A stretch of 64,000 nt of DNA from Cristatella mucedo (Eukaryota; Bryozoa; Phylactolaemata; Cristatellidae): contig WPIO01000059.1 in NCBI GenBank assembly GCA_009760855.2, positions 501,001 to 565,000 on the forward strand, in the 5' to 3' direction. The position numbers and the translations under genes were made by a program. Position 1 is the stretch's first letter. Every line of letters begins with the position of its first letter. Below the pieces are notes generated by a model that saw nothing but the letters and a program-made list of their open reading frames with translations, did not search any database and had not been told where the DNA came from. Below are positions 52,384-63,960 of this stretch, in pieces.

Positions 52384-52929
52384 CCTCCTCCTGCAGCCCT
52401 AGCGGCGGCGGCGGCAGCACCAGCAGCAGCGCCCGGCAGACGGGACGGCGGGAGCGTGGTCAAGGTGAAAGGACAAGGACTTTCCGGCGCTGGTGCATCG
52501 TGCGTTTGGCAGGAGCGAATAAATCTGAACGCTGACCCATTTTTTTCATGGTAAATAAAACGAAAAATGATTGCGTAGTCATTCAGCGTGGAAACCGCAC
52601 TACATGAGTATTCACGTCGTTAACGGTCGTTAGGTAGTGCCGTACGGTAGGGGGGGGGGGTTGCTGGAAGCAGGACAGATTTAGCACGCCCACTAGTTTG
52701 GCGTAGGAATTGAAGAAATTAGCGAGCGGATCTGTATATTACGCTGGTGTGTCCACACCTAGACCCAGTATTGCGCAAAGCTTTCTACTGCCCTGTTTCG
52801 CTACGTCGTTCTAGCGATTGGTTTAACCTCAAGCTCGCCCCTTGAGGGGAGATAATTATGGGGGCGGAGGGAGTGAAATCCCACGACCCCGCGAGGTGCA
52901 AATTCCGAGGGGTCAAACGGCAGATAAGT

Positions 52930-53291
52930 TATCACCCACCCCTAGTTCGTCTCACCAGCCGACCAGCGCTCGACTCGACGCCATCCCAACGAAGCGGCCG
53001 GGCCTCGACCTAATGAGAATGTCGTCGGCGCCTTTAATTGTGCAAGTGTTAGAGGAAGTAAAACGTGAGACAAACGATAGGGATTACGTTCTTGCAGCGG
53101 TCTGACGGATTTATCCAAAGTTGCCATCTACCGTCTGGTGACACGCGAGAAGCAACCGCTTTATCCTTCGTTTGTGATGGGTAGTTACAGGTACAAGGTG
53201 CAGCGATCTACTCTGAGCGACATCCTCATCCCAGCTGAAAAGAATGCCGGCGGCGACCAGCAGAATACGAACGAATGGCTCAAAAACTTTC
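52930..53291 (+). CDS. Candidate first exon, gasdermin N-terminal-domain-like
   Basis: A plus-strand frame runs to DRDYVLAAV at about 53102, then a two-base frame change leads to LSKVAIYRLVTREKQPLYPS and RYKVQRSTLSDILIP, ending at KNFQ before a GTATATG donor-like site at 53292. The spacing of an L-x-x-L, a YxLV.R.K strand and a (S)TL(S/N)DIL motif is that of the start of gasdermin-type pore-forming domains. The ATG near 53020 (MSSAPLIVQVLEEV) is the likely start. The frame change, short length and lack of later exons make this tentative. It may be an unrelated host gene. Confidence 0.35.
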
Positions 53292-53543
53292 AGGTATATG
53301 TTCGCGGTATAGTTTCCATCCTAAGTTATCTTATTGTCCCTCGTTACGTCTCACAGTCGTTTAGATGAGAAGGATCGAACAACTAATTTCTGCTCTACGT
53401 ACGCTCGGCTAGTTTTCTCAATTTCTTACTTCGACCTTACCTCTTTTGCTTATAAGGCTGGCCTAGTTTCGTCGAACCGCAGGTTCTTCCGGTATTTGGG
53501 GGATGCCAGCAATTGTGCAAAATCATCAGACCAGTGCGTGCTT

Positions 53544-54242
53544 ATAATAATAATGATAATGTACTTGATAAAGCCCCCTCAGATCGCGAGATCTGTTTCT
53601 AGGCGCTTTACATTTGCTGCAAAGGGATATGCAATTGAATGGTGAGTAATATCATGCTTGATAAACAACGTGAATAACATGGTTAGGGTGACATGCACAG
53701 GGTCAGCATGCAACCTTGGTTAGTGGCAGCATGGATAGTGTCAGCACGCATAAGCACATTAAGGACGAATCACAGGGACCCACTAAATACTGTCCTAAAT
53801 AGGTGTTTTTAAGTTATTCATAAATGTGATCGAGTAGGAGATGTCGTGACGCAAGTCGGGAGTGAGTTCCAGGCTTTTGGAGCATACGAACGAAAGGCAC
53901 GGTTTCCAAAGGATTTGAGGTTTGTACGAGGTATTGGTATACTGTTGGATTCCGAAAAGCAGGTGATACGACGCTTGGACGTGTGGGGGAGTAGATCTGA
54001 GAGATAGGCTGCTGCCATAGAATGAAGGGACCTAAAAGTGAGCAACAAAACTTTGAAATCGATCCGTTGTTGGATTGGTAGCCAGTGCAGGTCGGCAATA
54101 AGTGGTGTGATGTGGCAACTGCGACGCTCACGACAGACAAGCCTGGCTGCAGAGTTTTGCACCAGCTGTAAGCGCCTGATTGCACGCTCCGGTAGGCCAG
54201 CAAGCTTGCGTACGGAATTGCTAGTTCGAACTTCCAGCACTA
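53544..54242 (-). mobile_element. LINE-B 3' portion, reverse
   Basis: A minus frame of 140 residues (53818-54240) carries RLQLVQNSAARLVCRERRSC, LHWLPIQQRIDFKVLLLTFR and LKSFGNRAFRSYAPKAWNSL. The 3' UTR and ATTATT-type tail lie at 53544-53815. Confidence 0.9.
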
Positions 54243-54244
54243 GG

Positions 54245-55384
54245 TAGCTGCCTTGTTCTATTCCACGTCAACGTGTGTCAACCATACTGACGAGCCAAGT
54301 CTACCCTGTACGTGTGTATCTGTATGCATCCGCTCGAATTAGCAAGTAAGTAGGTCCACGGTAGAATAGTTGGTCAACTTCGACCTTAAAGTAGCAACTT
54401 CTGGATCGTGGCATTTAGATCCATAAAAAAGCTTGACTTCTTTCACTGTGGGCAAACTCGTGCTCTTGTTGTCTTGTTGCCAGTAGGATAGGTGGTAGCT
54501 TCGGCGGGAGCTTTGGGGTGCAAATGCGGTTTCTCGATGAGTGGCTCAACTAACGGTACACCGAAGAGTAAACATGACCGGATGATCCGCTGATCCTGAA
54601 GAAGAAGCAGCATCCAGCAGCCAGTCATCCAATCTGAGGATCGGTTTGACTCCGATCGGCCTGGATTGATCCCTTGACTTGTTTCAGCCCAGCCATGTGC
54701 GGTAGTTTTTCCGAATGCACGAATTATGTGTTGTTTCAGACCAGCTTCATATTTGAGGTGCTGTAATGGCAATTTTGAGGCAGTGGGAAGATCTTGCCGT
54801 CTTTGCATAGTACGTCAATATTACCATTAGGTGGAGAAAATACTAAAGCAGCACAGTGCAGTAGAAATGGGACAAAGAGGGTTGTGTACAAGTACTTTGG
54901 CAAATGAATTTATTTGTAGAAATAGTATTAGTAGTAATACTGACGTTGTGTATTCGTGATGGTTAACACATGTTCAGGATATGAGTTTATTCTGCCAGCG
55001 CACGGGAGAGAGACTAAAGGAGAGACGAGGTCCGATCAGGCCGAACGTCGGGCAGAGAAGAGAGAAGTGTCTGCCTTTGTCTGCCAAAACAAGTCGGATG
55101 TGGATTCGGCAGGACTGACCTCGAGAGGTATTGGCCTCGCAGCCAGCGGTTGCTACAGCAGCAGTAGCAGTTGTTAGTAGTAGTGGTGGTAGTAGTAGTG
55201 TTAGTAGTAATTGTGATGACAGTGGCAGTGGTTGTGGTAGTGGTGATTGGAGACCTAAAAGCAGCTCAATATTGGATGAGATTTTCAGAGGCCATAGTAG
55301 TTTCTGGTACCAGATCACTTAAGGTGTCGCCAAAACCCATCAGATGTCACAAACTCTCATCAGGATTTATCGAGTAAAGAAACT
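54245..55384. other. No gene recognised; imperfect GTA/GTG-rich patch
   Basis: 55150-55250 is a low-complexity GTAGTAGTGGTGGTAGTAG region. Elsewhere short frames show no motif. Confidence 0.45.
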
Positions 55385-55592
55385 TGAAACACACCTTTTT
55401 ATTACAGCATTTCGTGGACCATCTATTGTGATTCTTCCTTCGTGTTCATGTACCTCCTTATGCTGTGCCTGCTGTTTGTGGATGTTACCACCAATCATTT
55501 GGTAATGCTGTCTATACAGCATCTGTAAAGTGCCTATAAAGAGATTCAGTTCTCTGAGCATGCTATCCAAATGTATAATTATCATTATTATT
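55385..55592 (+). mobile_element. LINE-B 3' end, diverged
   Basis: Starts AACTTGAAACACACC, passes AGCATTTCGTGGACC and ends AAGTGCCTATAAAGAGATTC..AATTATCATTATTATT. Diverged from the 56 kb copy. Confidence 0.7.
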
Positions 55593-55986
55593 TTAAGTCG
55601 TGTTCAGGACTCACCGTGTCCCATCAGGTGTCGCCGAGTCCCAGATATATAAAAGACTCCATATTGCACTCAAAGTCTCACTTCAAGTCGTCCCTGTATG
55701 CATGCCCCGGTTGCATTTATTTGTGGTGCCAGGCCATGTTCAAAGTCTCAATTTAGGAAGGGCTCACGACAGCTGCTATGTCCACTCAGATCGGGTACAA
55801 TGCAATGCCGAGCATGTAGACAGACAGTCTGACAGACTGATGCCGGGCAATGTGGACAGATTGATGGTCTCGAGCTGTTTCGATGTCATCCAACAAGAGG
55901 TCGAAGGTTGAGAGGGTTTGCAGAGCTGGTGGCCAGCAGCTCTGACTAGTTTCTGTGAGAAAAACACCGATGCTGACGGTTATTGC

Positions 55987-56106
55987 TCGGATTAGGAGCT
56001 TGTGGACGGATTAGGAGCTGGTGGACGGATTAGGAGCTGGTGGACGGATTAGGAGCTTGTGGACGGATTAGGAGCTGGTGGACGGATTAGGAGCTGGTGG
56101 ACGGAT
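55987..56106. repeat. 19-base minisatellite, about six units
   Basis: Unit GGATTAGGAGCTGGTGGAC, alternating with a GCTTGT variant in a higher-order pattern. Confidence 0.95.
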
Positions 56107-56195
56107 GAGTGGCTTAGCAGAAACCCGGCAGAAAGGCTGAGCAACCGGATCTCAGCTGAACTCTAATCTAATCTAACCTATTCTACTTAATCTCA

Positions 56196-57012
56196 CGACG
56201 ATCATATCACCTCCACAGTCAAATCTGCCTATTTTCAGCTTCATAACATTGCTAAAATTCGGGCTTGTTTAAATAAGGGTACCACACCTAAGTTGGTCCA
56301 TGCATTCGTGACATCTCGTCTCGACTTCTGCAACTCACTGCTTACTGGCCTACCAGCATGTGCGATCAGGCGATTGCAGCTGGTGCAAAACTCTGCAGCT
56401 AGGCTTGTCTGTCGTGAGCGTCGCAGTTGCCACATTACTCCACTTCTCGCCGACCTGCACTGGCTACCAGTGAGGCAACGGATTGACTTCAAGGTTTTGT
56501 CGCTCACTTTTAGGTCTCTTCATTCTATGGCTCCAGCCTATCTTTCAGATATACTATCCCATCAGACCAAGCATCGTACCACTCGCTTTTCGGAATCCAA
56601 CAGTCTAGAAATACCTCGTATAAACCTTAAATCCTTTGGAGACCGTGCATTTAGCTCGTATGCTCCCAAAGCCTGGAACTCCCTCCCGACCTGCATCAGA
56701 ACATCCCCTGACCGGACCACATTTAAAAGAAACTTAAAAACACACCTATTTAGGACAGCATTTAGTGGGTCCCTGTGATTCGTCCTCCATGTGCTTATGC
56801 GTGCTGACACTGTGCATGCTGCCACTAACCACATTTGCATGCTGACCCTGTGCATTTCACCCCTAACCATATTATTCATTTTGTTTGTTTTTCAAGCATG
56901 ATTTTACTTACTATTCTATTGCGTATCACTTTGCAGCAAATGTAAAGCGCCTAGAAAGAGATTAAGTTCTCTGAGGGCGCTTTATCAAGTGCAATATTAT
57001 TATTATTATTAT
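56196..57012 (+). mobile_element. LINE-B 3' portion, best preserved copy
   Basis: A frame of 161 residues (56293-56778) reads MVHAFVTSRLDFCNSLLTGL, RRLQLVQNSAARLVCRERRS, LHWLPVRQRIDFKVLSLTFR, SMAPAYLSDIL, LKSFGDRAFSSYAPKAWNSL and FKRNLKTHLFRTAFSGSL before TGA: the conserved C-terminus of CR1/L2-like LINE ORF2 proteins. The 3' UTR ends AGCGCCTAGAAAGAGATTAA..GGCGCTTTATCAAG and an ATT-repeat tail at 56994-57012. It is 5'-truncated and lacks the RT catalytic core. Confidence 0.9.
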
Positions 57013-57240
57013 TTAAAAGGAACCTAAAAACACACCTATTTATGACAGCATTTAGTGGGCCCCTGATATTTGTCCTTCATGTGCTTATGCATGCTGACAC
57101 TGTGCATGCTGCCACTAACCACATTTGCATGCTGTGCATGTCACCCCTAACCATGTTTTTCATGTTGTTTATCATGCGTGATCCCTTTGCCGCAAATGTA
57201 GAGCGCCTAGAAAGAGATTGAGTTCTCCGACGGCGCTTTA
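57013..57240 (+). mobile_element. Second LINE-B 3' end in tandem
   Basis: Immediately after the ATT tail of the previous copy, a further truncated copy begins at TTTAAAAGGAACC and ends AGATTGAGTTCTCCGACGGC. It may have inserted into the tail of the first. Confidence 0.8.
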
Positions 57241-57260
57241 TCGTATATTAATATAGATAT

Positions 57261-57267
<7 letters not shown>

Positions 57268-57334
<67 letters not shown>

Positions 57335-57345
57335 ATGTGTGCCTA
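57268..57345. repeat. (AC)n(AT)n(GT)n compound palindromic microsatellite
   Basis: CA repeats, then TA repeats, then TG repeats, so the two outer blocks can pair into a hairpin. Confidence 0.95.
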
Positions 57346-57364
57346 TGTATATGTATGTATAACA

Positions 57365-57640
57365 TTTTTAACTCAATGAGTTCAGAGAGATCGCGGGAAA
57401 TGCAAGCTGACTGGCAGCTACAGGCAGTAAATAAAGGTGCCGAAACTCCATGATCGCCCAGGATTCAGCACCCCTTGAAATATGGTGGCATAATGTAATG
57501 TATCTCCGTCTGCAACTCCACAAAGCCATAAAAACTAAGTGGATGTTATGAGGGAGAGTTTCGTATAGCTCACTCACAGCCTGAGCAGCTTTCGGTACGC
57601 ATTCGGTAGCCATCAGACTTGATCTCACGCAACAAAGAAA
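57365..57640 (-). mobile_element. LINE-A 3' end, reverse
   Basis: Contains CTCCACAAAGCCATAAAAAC and CGGTACGCATTCGGTAGCCA as in 43054-43330, with the ACATT-type terminus near 57500. Confidence 0.7.
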
Positions 57641-58164
57641 AAGTGGGTACGGCTAAACGATTCGAGTCAGAACAGTGGGCCCTCTGAATAGATTACTTTC
57701 CTTCTAGACATAGTATCCACTGTCCTAGTTCTACGATGCATAGATCTTATTCAGCCAAGCTTAATAAATATGTCCTCAGTCTCAGTTCTCGTCCCCGAAC
57801 CATTCAAAAGGTGTGTAATTAGGCAACTTATTAGAAAGCAACTTTAGACTAAGACAGCTTAAGCCACTTTCTCCCGGCTTCTCTACTACCGTAACTATCT
57901 AAAACACGGGAGAGAGTTATGGCAGACCAGCCGACCTCTTATATTAAAATTTCAAACCCATGAGTATGTTTCAATCTGTCTGGCTTTAGAGGTAATCACT
58001 CGGCAGGCTCAGTGTTACTAACGCCAATATTAGCAATGCAGATTTAGGTAGAGTCTCAGCTAGTTTTGCCTAATCTTGATGAAGCGTTTGATACTAATGA
58101 TCTAAGAGTCCTGATTGAGCGCCTCTCATTTCGCTTGTGCATCAATGGCAATGCACTGCAATGG
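57641..58164. other. No clear gene; eroded RT remnant at the right end
   Basis: 58060-58165 (CCTAATCTTGATGAAGCGTT, then GGCAATGCACTGCAATGGTT) resembles the RT motif A to palm stretch seen at 45900-46000 in the other strand. It is too decayed to translate cleanly. Confidence 0.4.
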
Positions 58165-58522
58165 TTCCGATAATAATAATAATAATAATGATGCACTTGA
58201 AAAAGCGCCCTCAGAGAACTCAATCTCTCTCTAGGCGCTTTACATTCGCTGCAAAGGGAAATGCAATTGAATGGTGAGTAATACAATGCTTAATAAACAA
58301 ACAAAATGAATAACATGGTTAGGGGTGACATGCACAGGGTCAGCATGCAAATGTGGTTAGTGGCAGCATGCACAGTGTCAGCAAGCATAAGCACATCAAG
58401 GACGAATCACAGGGACCCACTAAATGCTGTCCTTAATAGGTGTGTTTTTAAGTTCTTTTTAAATGCGGTCAGGTCAGGGCATGTTCTGACGCAATTAGGG
58501 TGGGAGTTCCAGGCTTTCTTTT
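58165..58522 (-). mobile_element. LINE-B 3' end, reverse
   Basis: ATAATAATAATGATGCACTT marks the tail; AAAGCGCCCTCAGAGAACTC and the remaining 3' UTR follow up to GGGAGTTCCAGGC at 58515. Confidence 0.85.
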
Positions 58523-58564
58523 CTCAATGGGTGACTCTAGGCTGTTAATGTGACCGGACAAAGG

Positions 58565-58960
58565 TCATATGAGGAACCGCTTTTGTATGTCCATCCGTAA
58601 CTTCACGACGCCAAAAAGACGATGTAGGTGCCACGCAGGAGAGTTTTTATGAGCACTCAAACCCTAAGCGGCTTTCGGTACGCATTCGGTAACCAAAAGA
58701 CTTCATCTCACGCAACGATGACAAAGTAAAAAGCCTAGCTGAGTAGGTGAACAGTTGAGGTAGCGAGTAGCGTAGAACTAGCAGCCCGGGGCGGCTGGAA
58801 AGGACGAGCAATAGTCGGCAGTAGGAGAGTAGATGTCGGTGCGTAAGAATTGTGGAAATGAGTTCCACAGTCTAGGACCGGCAGAGACAAAGCTCCTCTC
58901 GCCAACGGTCTTTAAGCGCAGGAACGGAACAGCTAATTTTTGTCTCGCCAAGGCAAATGC
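58565..58960 (-). mobile_element. LINE-A 3' portion, reverse
   Basis: The minus frame 58778-59032 contains LAVPFLRLKTVGERSFVSAG and PRLWNSFPQFLRTD, the LINE-A C-terminus, followed by the 3' UTR at 58600-58780. Confidence 0.8.
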
Positions 58961-59340
58961 AAGTGAAATGTTGTGAGTACAATTTTCAAGGAGTGTATTG
59001 TCATGCGCGTTCAGAAAAAGAGCTTTAAGCACAGGATTATTGTTGCTCTGCTGTGAAATGCCTCGGCGGCCTGCGGTTTTGGCCCCGACCCGCAGCAGTC
59101 TATGTCAGCGGACTGCCAACGCCAGATATCTTTGCCATAGGCTGCTTGATCAGGTCTTTAAATACCCATTTTTATGGCCTCCTGATGACGGCCAATTCTC
59201 GTTAACGCATATTTGAACGGAACCATTCGAAGTCCTGCCAGTTAATTGAAGTTTTTATTCTTTTCATTATAGTTAGCATATCTAAAATAAGGTCACTGCC
59301 AGTAGTACAAAGCTCCTTAAATATAGAATATAATGGATTG
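58961..59340. other. Single satellite-like monomer and unassigned sequence
   Basis: 58960-59040 (AGTACAATTTTCAAGGAGTG) resembles a piece of the 175 bp satellite near 7930-8000. The rest holds no recognisable feature. Confidence 0.4.
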
Positions 59341-59344
59341 ACAG

Positions 59345-59455
59345 CGCTCCTACGAAAACCGAATCTCTATTGTGGCGCTTCGCATATGCCACCGGGCTCG
59401 AGCTCACTACCTCGATCAGAGAGAGCACCTTAACCACTGGGTAAAACCAGCGACA
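59345..59455 (-). mobile_element. SINE-2 copy, reverse
   Basis: Minus strand head GGTTTTACCCAGTGGTTAAG, B-box CGAGCTCGAGCCC and tail AAGCGCCACAATAGAGATTC. Confidence 0.65.
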
Positions 59456-59914
59456 GCTTTATCGCTGACCTTGAACTGAAGACGTGCTTATAAAACAGCT
59501 GGATTAGTGAGCAGCTAGAGATATATAATTATGTGAGCTGCGAGATTCTTTTACGACTTACAAAATTGGCCTGTATTTAACGTGTGACCGAGGTCGCTTC
59601 CTTGGAGCAACAGTCTGCCGGTCGGCACCGTGAACTGCTGGAGATATTAAACTGAGTCTGTCCGACGTCACCGGCCGTATCTATCATAATGTACAGGCGG
59701 TTCTTTGCGATTTCACTAATTTGGTGTTGCCGTTAGCATTGATTGCGGGATTTCGAGAGTAGTGTCGTTTCCGCTGGGGTGTTTTAGATCTCTACACATT
59801 GCTTACAGTGCCTGGCTAGCTCAAATAGATAGGGCCACAAGTACTTGGCTATAGAAAGTAAATGTACCGTCTCCAAAAGATCTCGGTTCATTACAGGCAC
59901 GAGGTATTCGGCTT

Positions 59915-60060
59915 ATTAGATGCGACAGAAGAGCCTTTACGGCTATCGGCACTGCTAGCAGCTACAATACAGGATCGCCTGCCCAGGATTCGAACTTACG
60001 ACCTCGGGACCGAAATCGTGAAGAACAACGAGCTTACCTAGTGTGCCATCACGGCTCACC
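59915..60060 (-). mobile_element. SINE-1 copy, reverse
   Basis: Minus strand GGTGAGCCGTGATGGCACAC head and B-box-like GTTCGAATCC. It is part of the composite repeat. Confidence 0.7.
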
Positions 60061-61200
60061 GACGTGGCAGTTGCGATGTACATGACAGACTTACTTCGCT
60101 GCCGAGCTTACCACCAGCAGTAAGCATGTATCGGACTAGCAGGAAGGCCTGCAATTAGGATCTCCAGAGACTTTCCGAGGGGATGAGTCGCAGATGCAAG
60201 GATCACTGTAAAGTTTTTTTGATCGTCATTCGAGAACGCTTGCCATCATCCAAGGGCTATTGTCAGCAACACGTGCTGTGACGGGGAGTTTTTGGTGCTG
60301 ATTTAAGGCATCTCTTTACACTTGGTCCGTCCTTCATTACTTGCAAGGCTAGGTGCTTTCCAGACTTCGAGGCTGAAGTCTATTCGAAATCGATACGGCA
60401 CACTAACACGAATGGTGCAGCTAGTACGCTGCAGACTTTACAACTTAGACCTTGGATTCAAGCAGCCTCACTGTCATTTGCAAGCCGGTGCTGGTCTGAG
60501 GTGGATTTCGGAGATTGCAGAATTCGAGGCGGTTCTAAGATGTAGCACTTAAAGTCCCGCAAAGTGCAACAGACTGAGCGGACAGCAGTAAAGAGGGATT
60601 GCAGTGCATGGGCAGGCCAGGGCAGGTCACTGGCAGCTAAGACCACGACACAGTATCATGAAAAGAAAAGCTGCAAGCTGCAATATGACTAAAGACGGAA
60701 CAGCAAAAAAGTTGTGAACGCTGCTGTACGTTTGCTAACTGTGTCAGATGCTTGCTAACTGGCGGGTGGGGGAGGGGAGGGAAAGCATAGCAGCAACACG
60801 AGCAAAGCTATTGCCGGAGAGTTACCCTGGTCACAGCGGCCTTGACCGCTTTGCAATCCATCAAAGTGAAGCCCCAAATGCGGGCCTGATTGTCGAAGCA
60901 CAATCCACGCTGCGAGCAGCAACAGCTTTGGCAACAGCAGGGCTAAGCTCCAGTTGTTGGCAGATACTGACAATAGCACGGCTACAGGTGAAGGTTGGAG
61001 GAGGCATGCGAGCTGCATCGATAGTGCTCACTTGGTCGCACCAGCAATCTCGGCCGGCCGGGCTAGACCGCCGGCTAGACTGCTTACAAGAATAGCAGCT
61101 CTTTGCCCCAGATTTACTCTAGATATATAGTCTCACTACGAATACGGGAATAATCCTCACATGTGAAATCTCGGCCGGCAACCAATCTCGGCCGGCCGAG

Positions 61201-61899
61201 CTAGACCGCCGGGCCGAAGGCGTGAATTGCCGCCGTGTAGGCTGCGCGCCAGGCGAGCACGAACGAGCTGCCTTTGCTGCTGTAAAGAAGGGCGCTCAGC
61301 ACGAACTGCTGTATCTTCTCTTTGTCCGGCGGGAGAAGGCAGCTCGCGTCAAAGCGGCAGTCGTCTGCCCCGAGCTCGGCGTCGAACTCGGCGTCGGCCT
61401 CGAGCTCGATGACGTGCTCGAGCAGGTGCACAGCTCCGAGCCCGGCAGCAGTGGAGCAGCTAGCGAGCCACTGACGAGCGTCGGGCGGCAGGCGGCGGAG
61501 AGCGGCGACGAAGTAGCGAGCGCCGTAGACGGCTCGGCTCTCGGCGGGCAAATCGAGGAACAGAGGAGGCAGGCCGAGATTCTGCATCAGCTCGTCGATC
61601 TCGGCCACTCTCGGCTCGGCTGCGGTCGGCAGAGCGGCCTTGACCTCGCCGGCCACGACCTTGAGGCGCCGATCGACTTCTCGAGCTTGATCCGAGAGTG
61701 GTCGAACGGCGTCGTCGAAGCCTTCACCGGAAGCATCAATGTTGGTCTCTTGGCAGCAGCTGCTGCTGGCTGCTGGGTCTGCAGCTGGCAACAGCAGCAT
61801 CTGCAGGATGACTTTTCCCAGCTGCGCTCGCTTGTCGGCCGAAATACTCGGATGACCGAAAAACTCTGGAGAACGAGGACAACTCGCTCGTTGAATCAT
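61201..61899 (-). CDS. GC-rich multicopy ORF, longest open copy (232 aa)
   Basis: The longest open member of the family, 232 residues, starting MIQRASCPRSPEFFGHPSIS at 61899 and ending IHAFGPAV. It aligns with 13160-13777 over nearly the whole length at about 85 percent identity, including VILQ.L.LP.ADPAASSS, DDAVRPLSDQA(R/H)EV, LPPDARQ and KEKIQQFVLSALLYSSKG. A CCAAT box lies about 75 bases upstream of the ATG on the coding strand. Maintenance of the frame in at least two diverged copies hints at selection or recent spread. No known domain is recognised. The protein is predicted to be helical, acidic and without membrane segments. Confidence 0.55.
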   Translation of the reverse strand: MIQRASCPRSPEFFGHPSISADKRAQLGKVILQMLLLPAADPAASSSCCQETNIDASGEGFDDAVRPLSDQAREVDRRLKVVAGEVKAALPTAAEPRVAEIDELMQNLGLPPLFLDLPAESRAVYGARYFVAALRRLPPDARQWLASCSTAAGLGAVHLLEHVIELEADAEFDAELGADDCRFDASCLLPPDKEKIQQFVLSALLYSSKGSSFVLAWRAAYTAAIHAFGPAV

Positions 61900-62187
61900 G
61901 CCCTAATGTACTGCTTGCTCGAGCACCCCCTCCCCAGTAGGACGGCCGAGCAAATCGAACCAGCCAATAGCAACGAAGCGAACCACTATTTGAAGCCCGA
62001 GGTGGTGGAGTCAAATGTCTACGAAAATCACAACGTGGAATCCATAACGATAATAAATAACGATGATGGAGAGTCGGGGAATAGCACTACTGGGAATAAA
62101 ATCAGAGCAAACTTGTGTGAGCAGTCGCAAGCACCTACTTGGCTGAGAAAGTTAAGCGATCGCTCTCTGTGGCTCTGGACCAGGCTC

Positions 62188-62400
62188 CGGCTGGGTTCGA
62201 ATTTGCTGCTTTCCATTCTGAGTAGCACTTTTAGTTGGGCTAATTCCGGCACACGCCATCTGCTGTCACCATAGGCATTGCCACGATCGGGCAAGGAGAC
62301 GAGTTGACCTTGCCCTTGCCAGGACAGGGGCTCTCGGGAAAGGCTGGTGGGCGTGTCGTGCTGCCGAGAAGCCAGACACATCCTTAGGCACAGGAAAGGC
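62188..62400. repeat. Dispersed repeat shared with 41197-41405
   Basis: Same sequence and orientation as at 41197. An adjoining sequence (CTCCCCTACGGACAGACCTG to a poly-A run and TATTAGCTGATTGAACAGCC) follows, and a diverged tRNA-like SINE head lies reversed at 62565-62640 (AGGATTCGAACCTACGACCT). Confidence 0.75.
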
Positions 62401-62639
62401 AGTGGACTCTGCTCCCCTACGGACAGACCTGGATGGAGACGTATCGTCACCACGTTCTGGTTTTACAGCAAAAAAAAAATATTAGCTGATTGAACAGCCA
62501 TATTTGCATGGCGGTGGAATTGCCTAAAGAATATCACCAGTGCATGCAGTTGGCAATACAGGATCGCCCATTCAGGATTCGAACCTACGACCTAAGAAGC
62601 TGAAGAGCGAGCACTTTAACTACTGGGTCATCATGGCCC

Positions 62640-63492
62640 AATATCCCCAAAATCGAAATCTAGGTGTCATGTTCCAAAGTGACCTCTCGTTAGACGACCA
62701 CATCAGTTCCACAGTCAAATCTGCCTACTTTCAGCTACATAACATTGCTAAAATTCGGGCTTGTTTAGATAAGGATAGCACATCCAAGTAGGTCCATGCA
62801 TTCGTAACATCCCGTCTTGACTTCTGTAACTCACTGCTTGCCGGCCATGTGCAAACAGGCGATTACAGCTGGTGCAAAACTCTGCAGCCAGGCTTGTCTG
62901 TCGTGAGCATCGCAGTTGCCACATCACACCACTCCTCACCAACCTGCACTGGCTACCAGTCAAGCAACGGATCGACTTCAAGATTAGGTCATTTCATTCT
63001 TTGGCTCTAGCCTATCTCTCAGATCTCCTTCCTTACCAGGCCAAGCATCGTACTAACCCCTTTTCGGAATCCAACAGTCTACCAATACCTCGTACTATGC
63101 TCAAATCCTTTCGAGACCGTGCATTTAGCTCGTATGCTCGCAAAGCCCGGAACTCACTCCCGACTTGCGTCCGAACATCCCCTGACTTGACCACATTTAA
63201 AAAGAACTTAAAAACACACCTATTTAGGACAGCATTTAGTGGGTCCCTGTGATTCGTCCTTTGTGTGCTTATGCTTGCTGACACTGTGCATGCTGCCACT
63301 AACCACATTTGCATACTGACCCTGTGCATGTCACCCCTAACCATATTATTCATGTTGTTTGTCAAGCATGATATTACTCACCATTTAATCGCGTTTCTCT
63401 TTGCAGCAAATGTAATGCGCCTAGAAACAGATTGAGTTCTTTGAGTTCACTTTATCAAATACAGTATTATTATTATTATTATTATTATTACC
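62640..63492 (+). mobile_element. LINE-B 3' portion with ATT tail
   Basis: Starts ATATCCCCAAAATCGAAATC and reads NSAARLVCREHRSCHITPLL, LHWLPVKQRIDFKI and FKKNLKTHLFRTAFSGSL before TGA at 63252. The 3' UTR ends in an (ATT)n tail at 63464-63492. A short deletion removes part of LSLTFR relative to 56293-56778. Confidence 0.9.
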
Positions 63493-63714
63493 AGCTGTGG
63501 CAATTGATAATGGCTCAATATCCCTAGAATCAACTGTGGCAATTCATTAACTGAACGCCTGTCTTGACATTCGGTGTGGATGTAAGCCAATTTCATTAAA
63601 CGTAACAGCGATAGGAAACACGAAACGCACGGCTAGAATAAGTAACTTGGTTGTGCTAATCGGCTGTATTACAGTGACGACTAATTGTCATACTCGATCA
63701 CTGTCCCAGATTAG

Positions 63715-63960
63715 AGGCTGCTTATCATAGTATTGTAATGTATCTCTATTGTAACTCCGAAGAGATACAAGACTAATAGAGTGTTATGCGGTAGAGTTTC
63801 TACAGTCGCCTACTAGAAACATAACCGCCCACCGGTGCATACCCGATAGCCAAAAGACCCAGGCAAACAAAGGCAAGCAAAGAGAAAGTAAGAAGAAGCC
63901 TAGCTGAGTCGGTCATGAGGGCCGACGGGGAAGTGAGTTACAGTGGCTTGCGCTAAACAC
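63715..63960 (-). mobile_element. LINE-A-like 3' end, diverged, reverse
   Basis: GTAATGTATCTCTATTGTAA and CCGATAGCCAAAAGACCCAG correspond to the LINE-A 3' UTR in reverse, with marked divergence. It extends toward the window edge. Confidence 0.55.

Larger units (their letters stand above)
59840..62110 (-). repeat. Composite repeat, most complete single copy
   Basis: Collinear with about 11760-14450 of the distal duplicate: the reversed SINE-1 (59915-60060), the CATCATCCAAGGGCTATTGT block, the CATCAAAGTGAAGCCCC block, the GC-rich ORF (61201-61899) and the 5' flank with AACCAGCCAATAGCAAC and AATCACAACGTGGAATCC. About 85-90 percent similar by eye. A local duplication near 61045-61205 repeats AATCTCGGCCGGCC. 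Confidence 0.75.
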
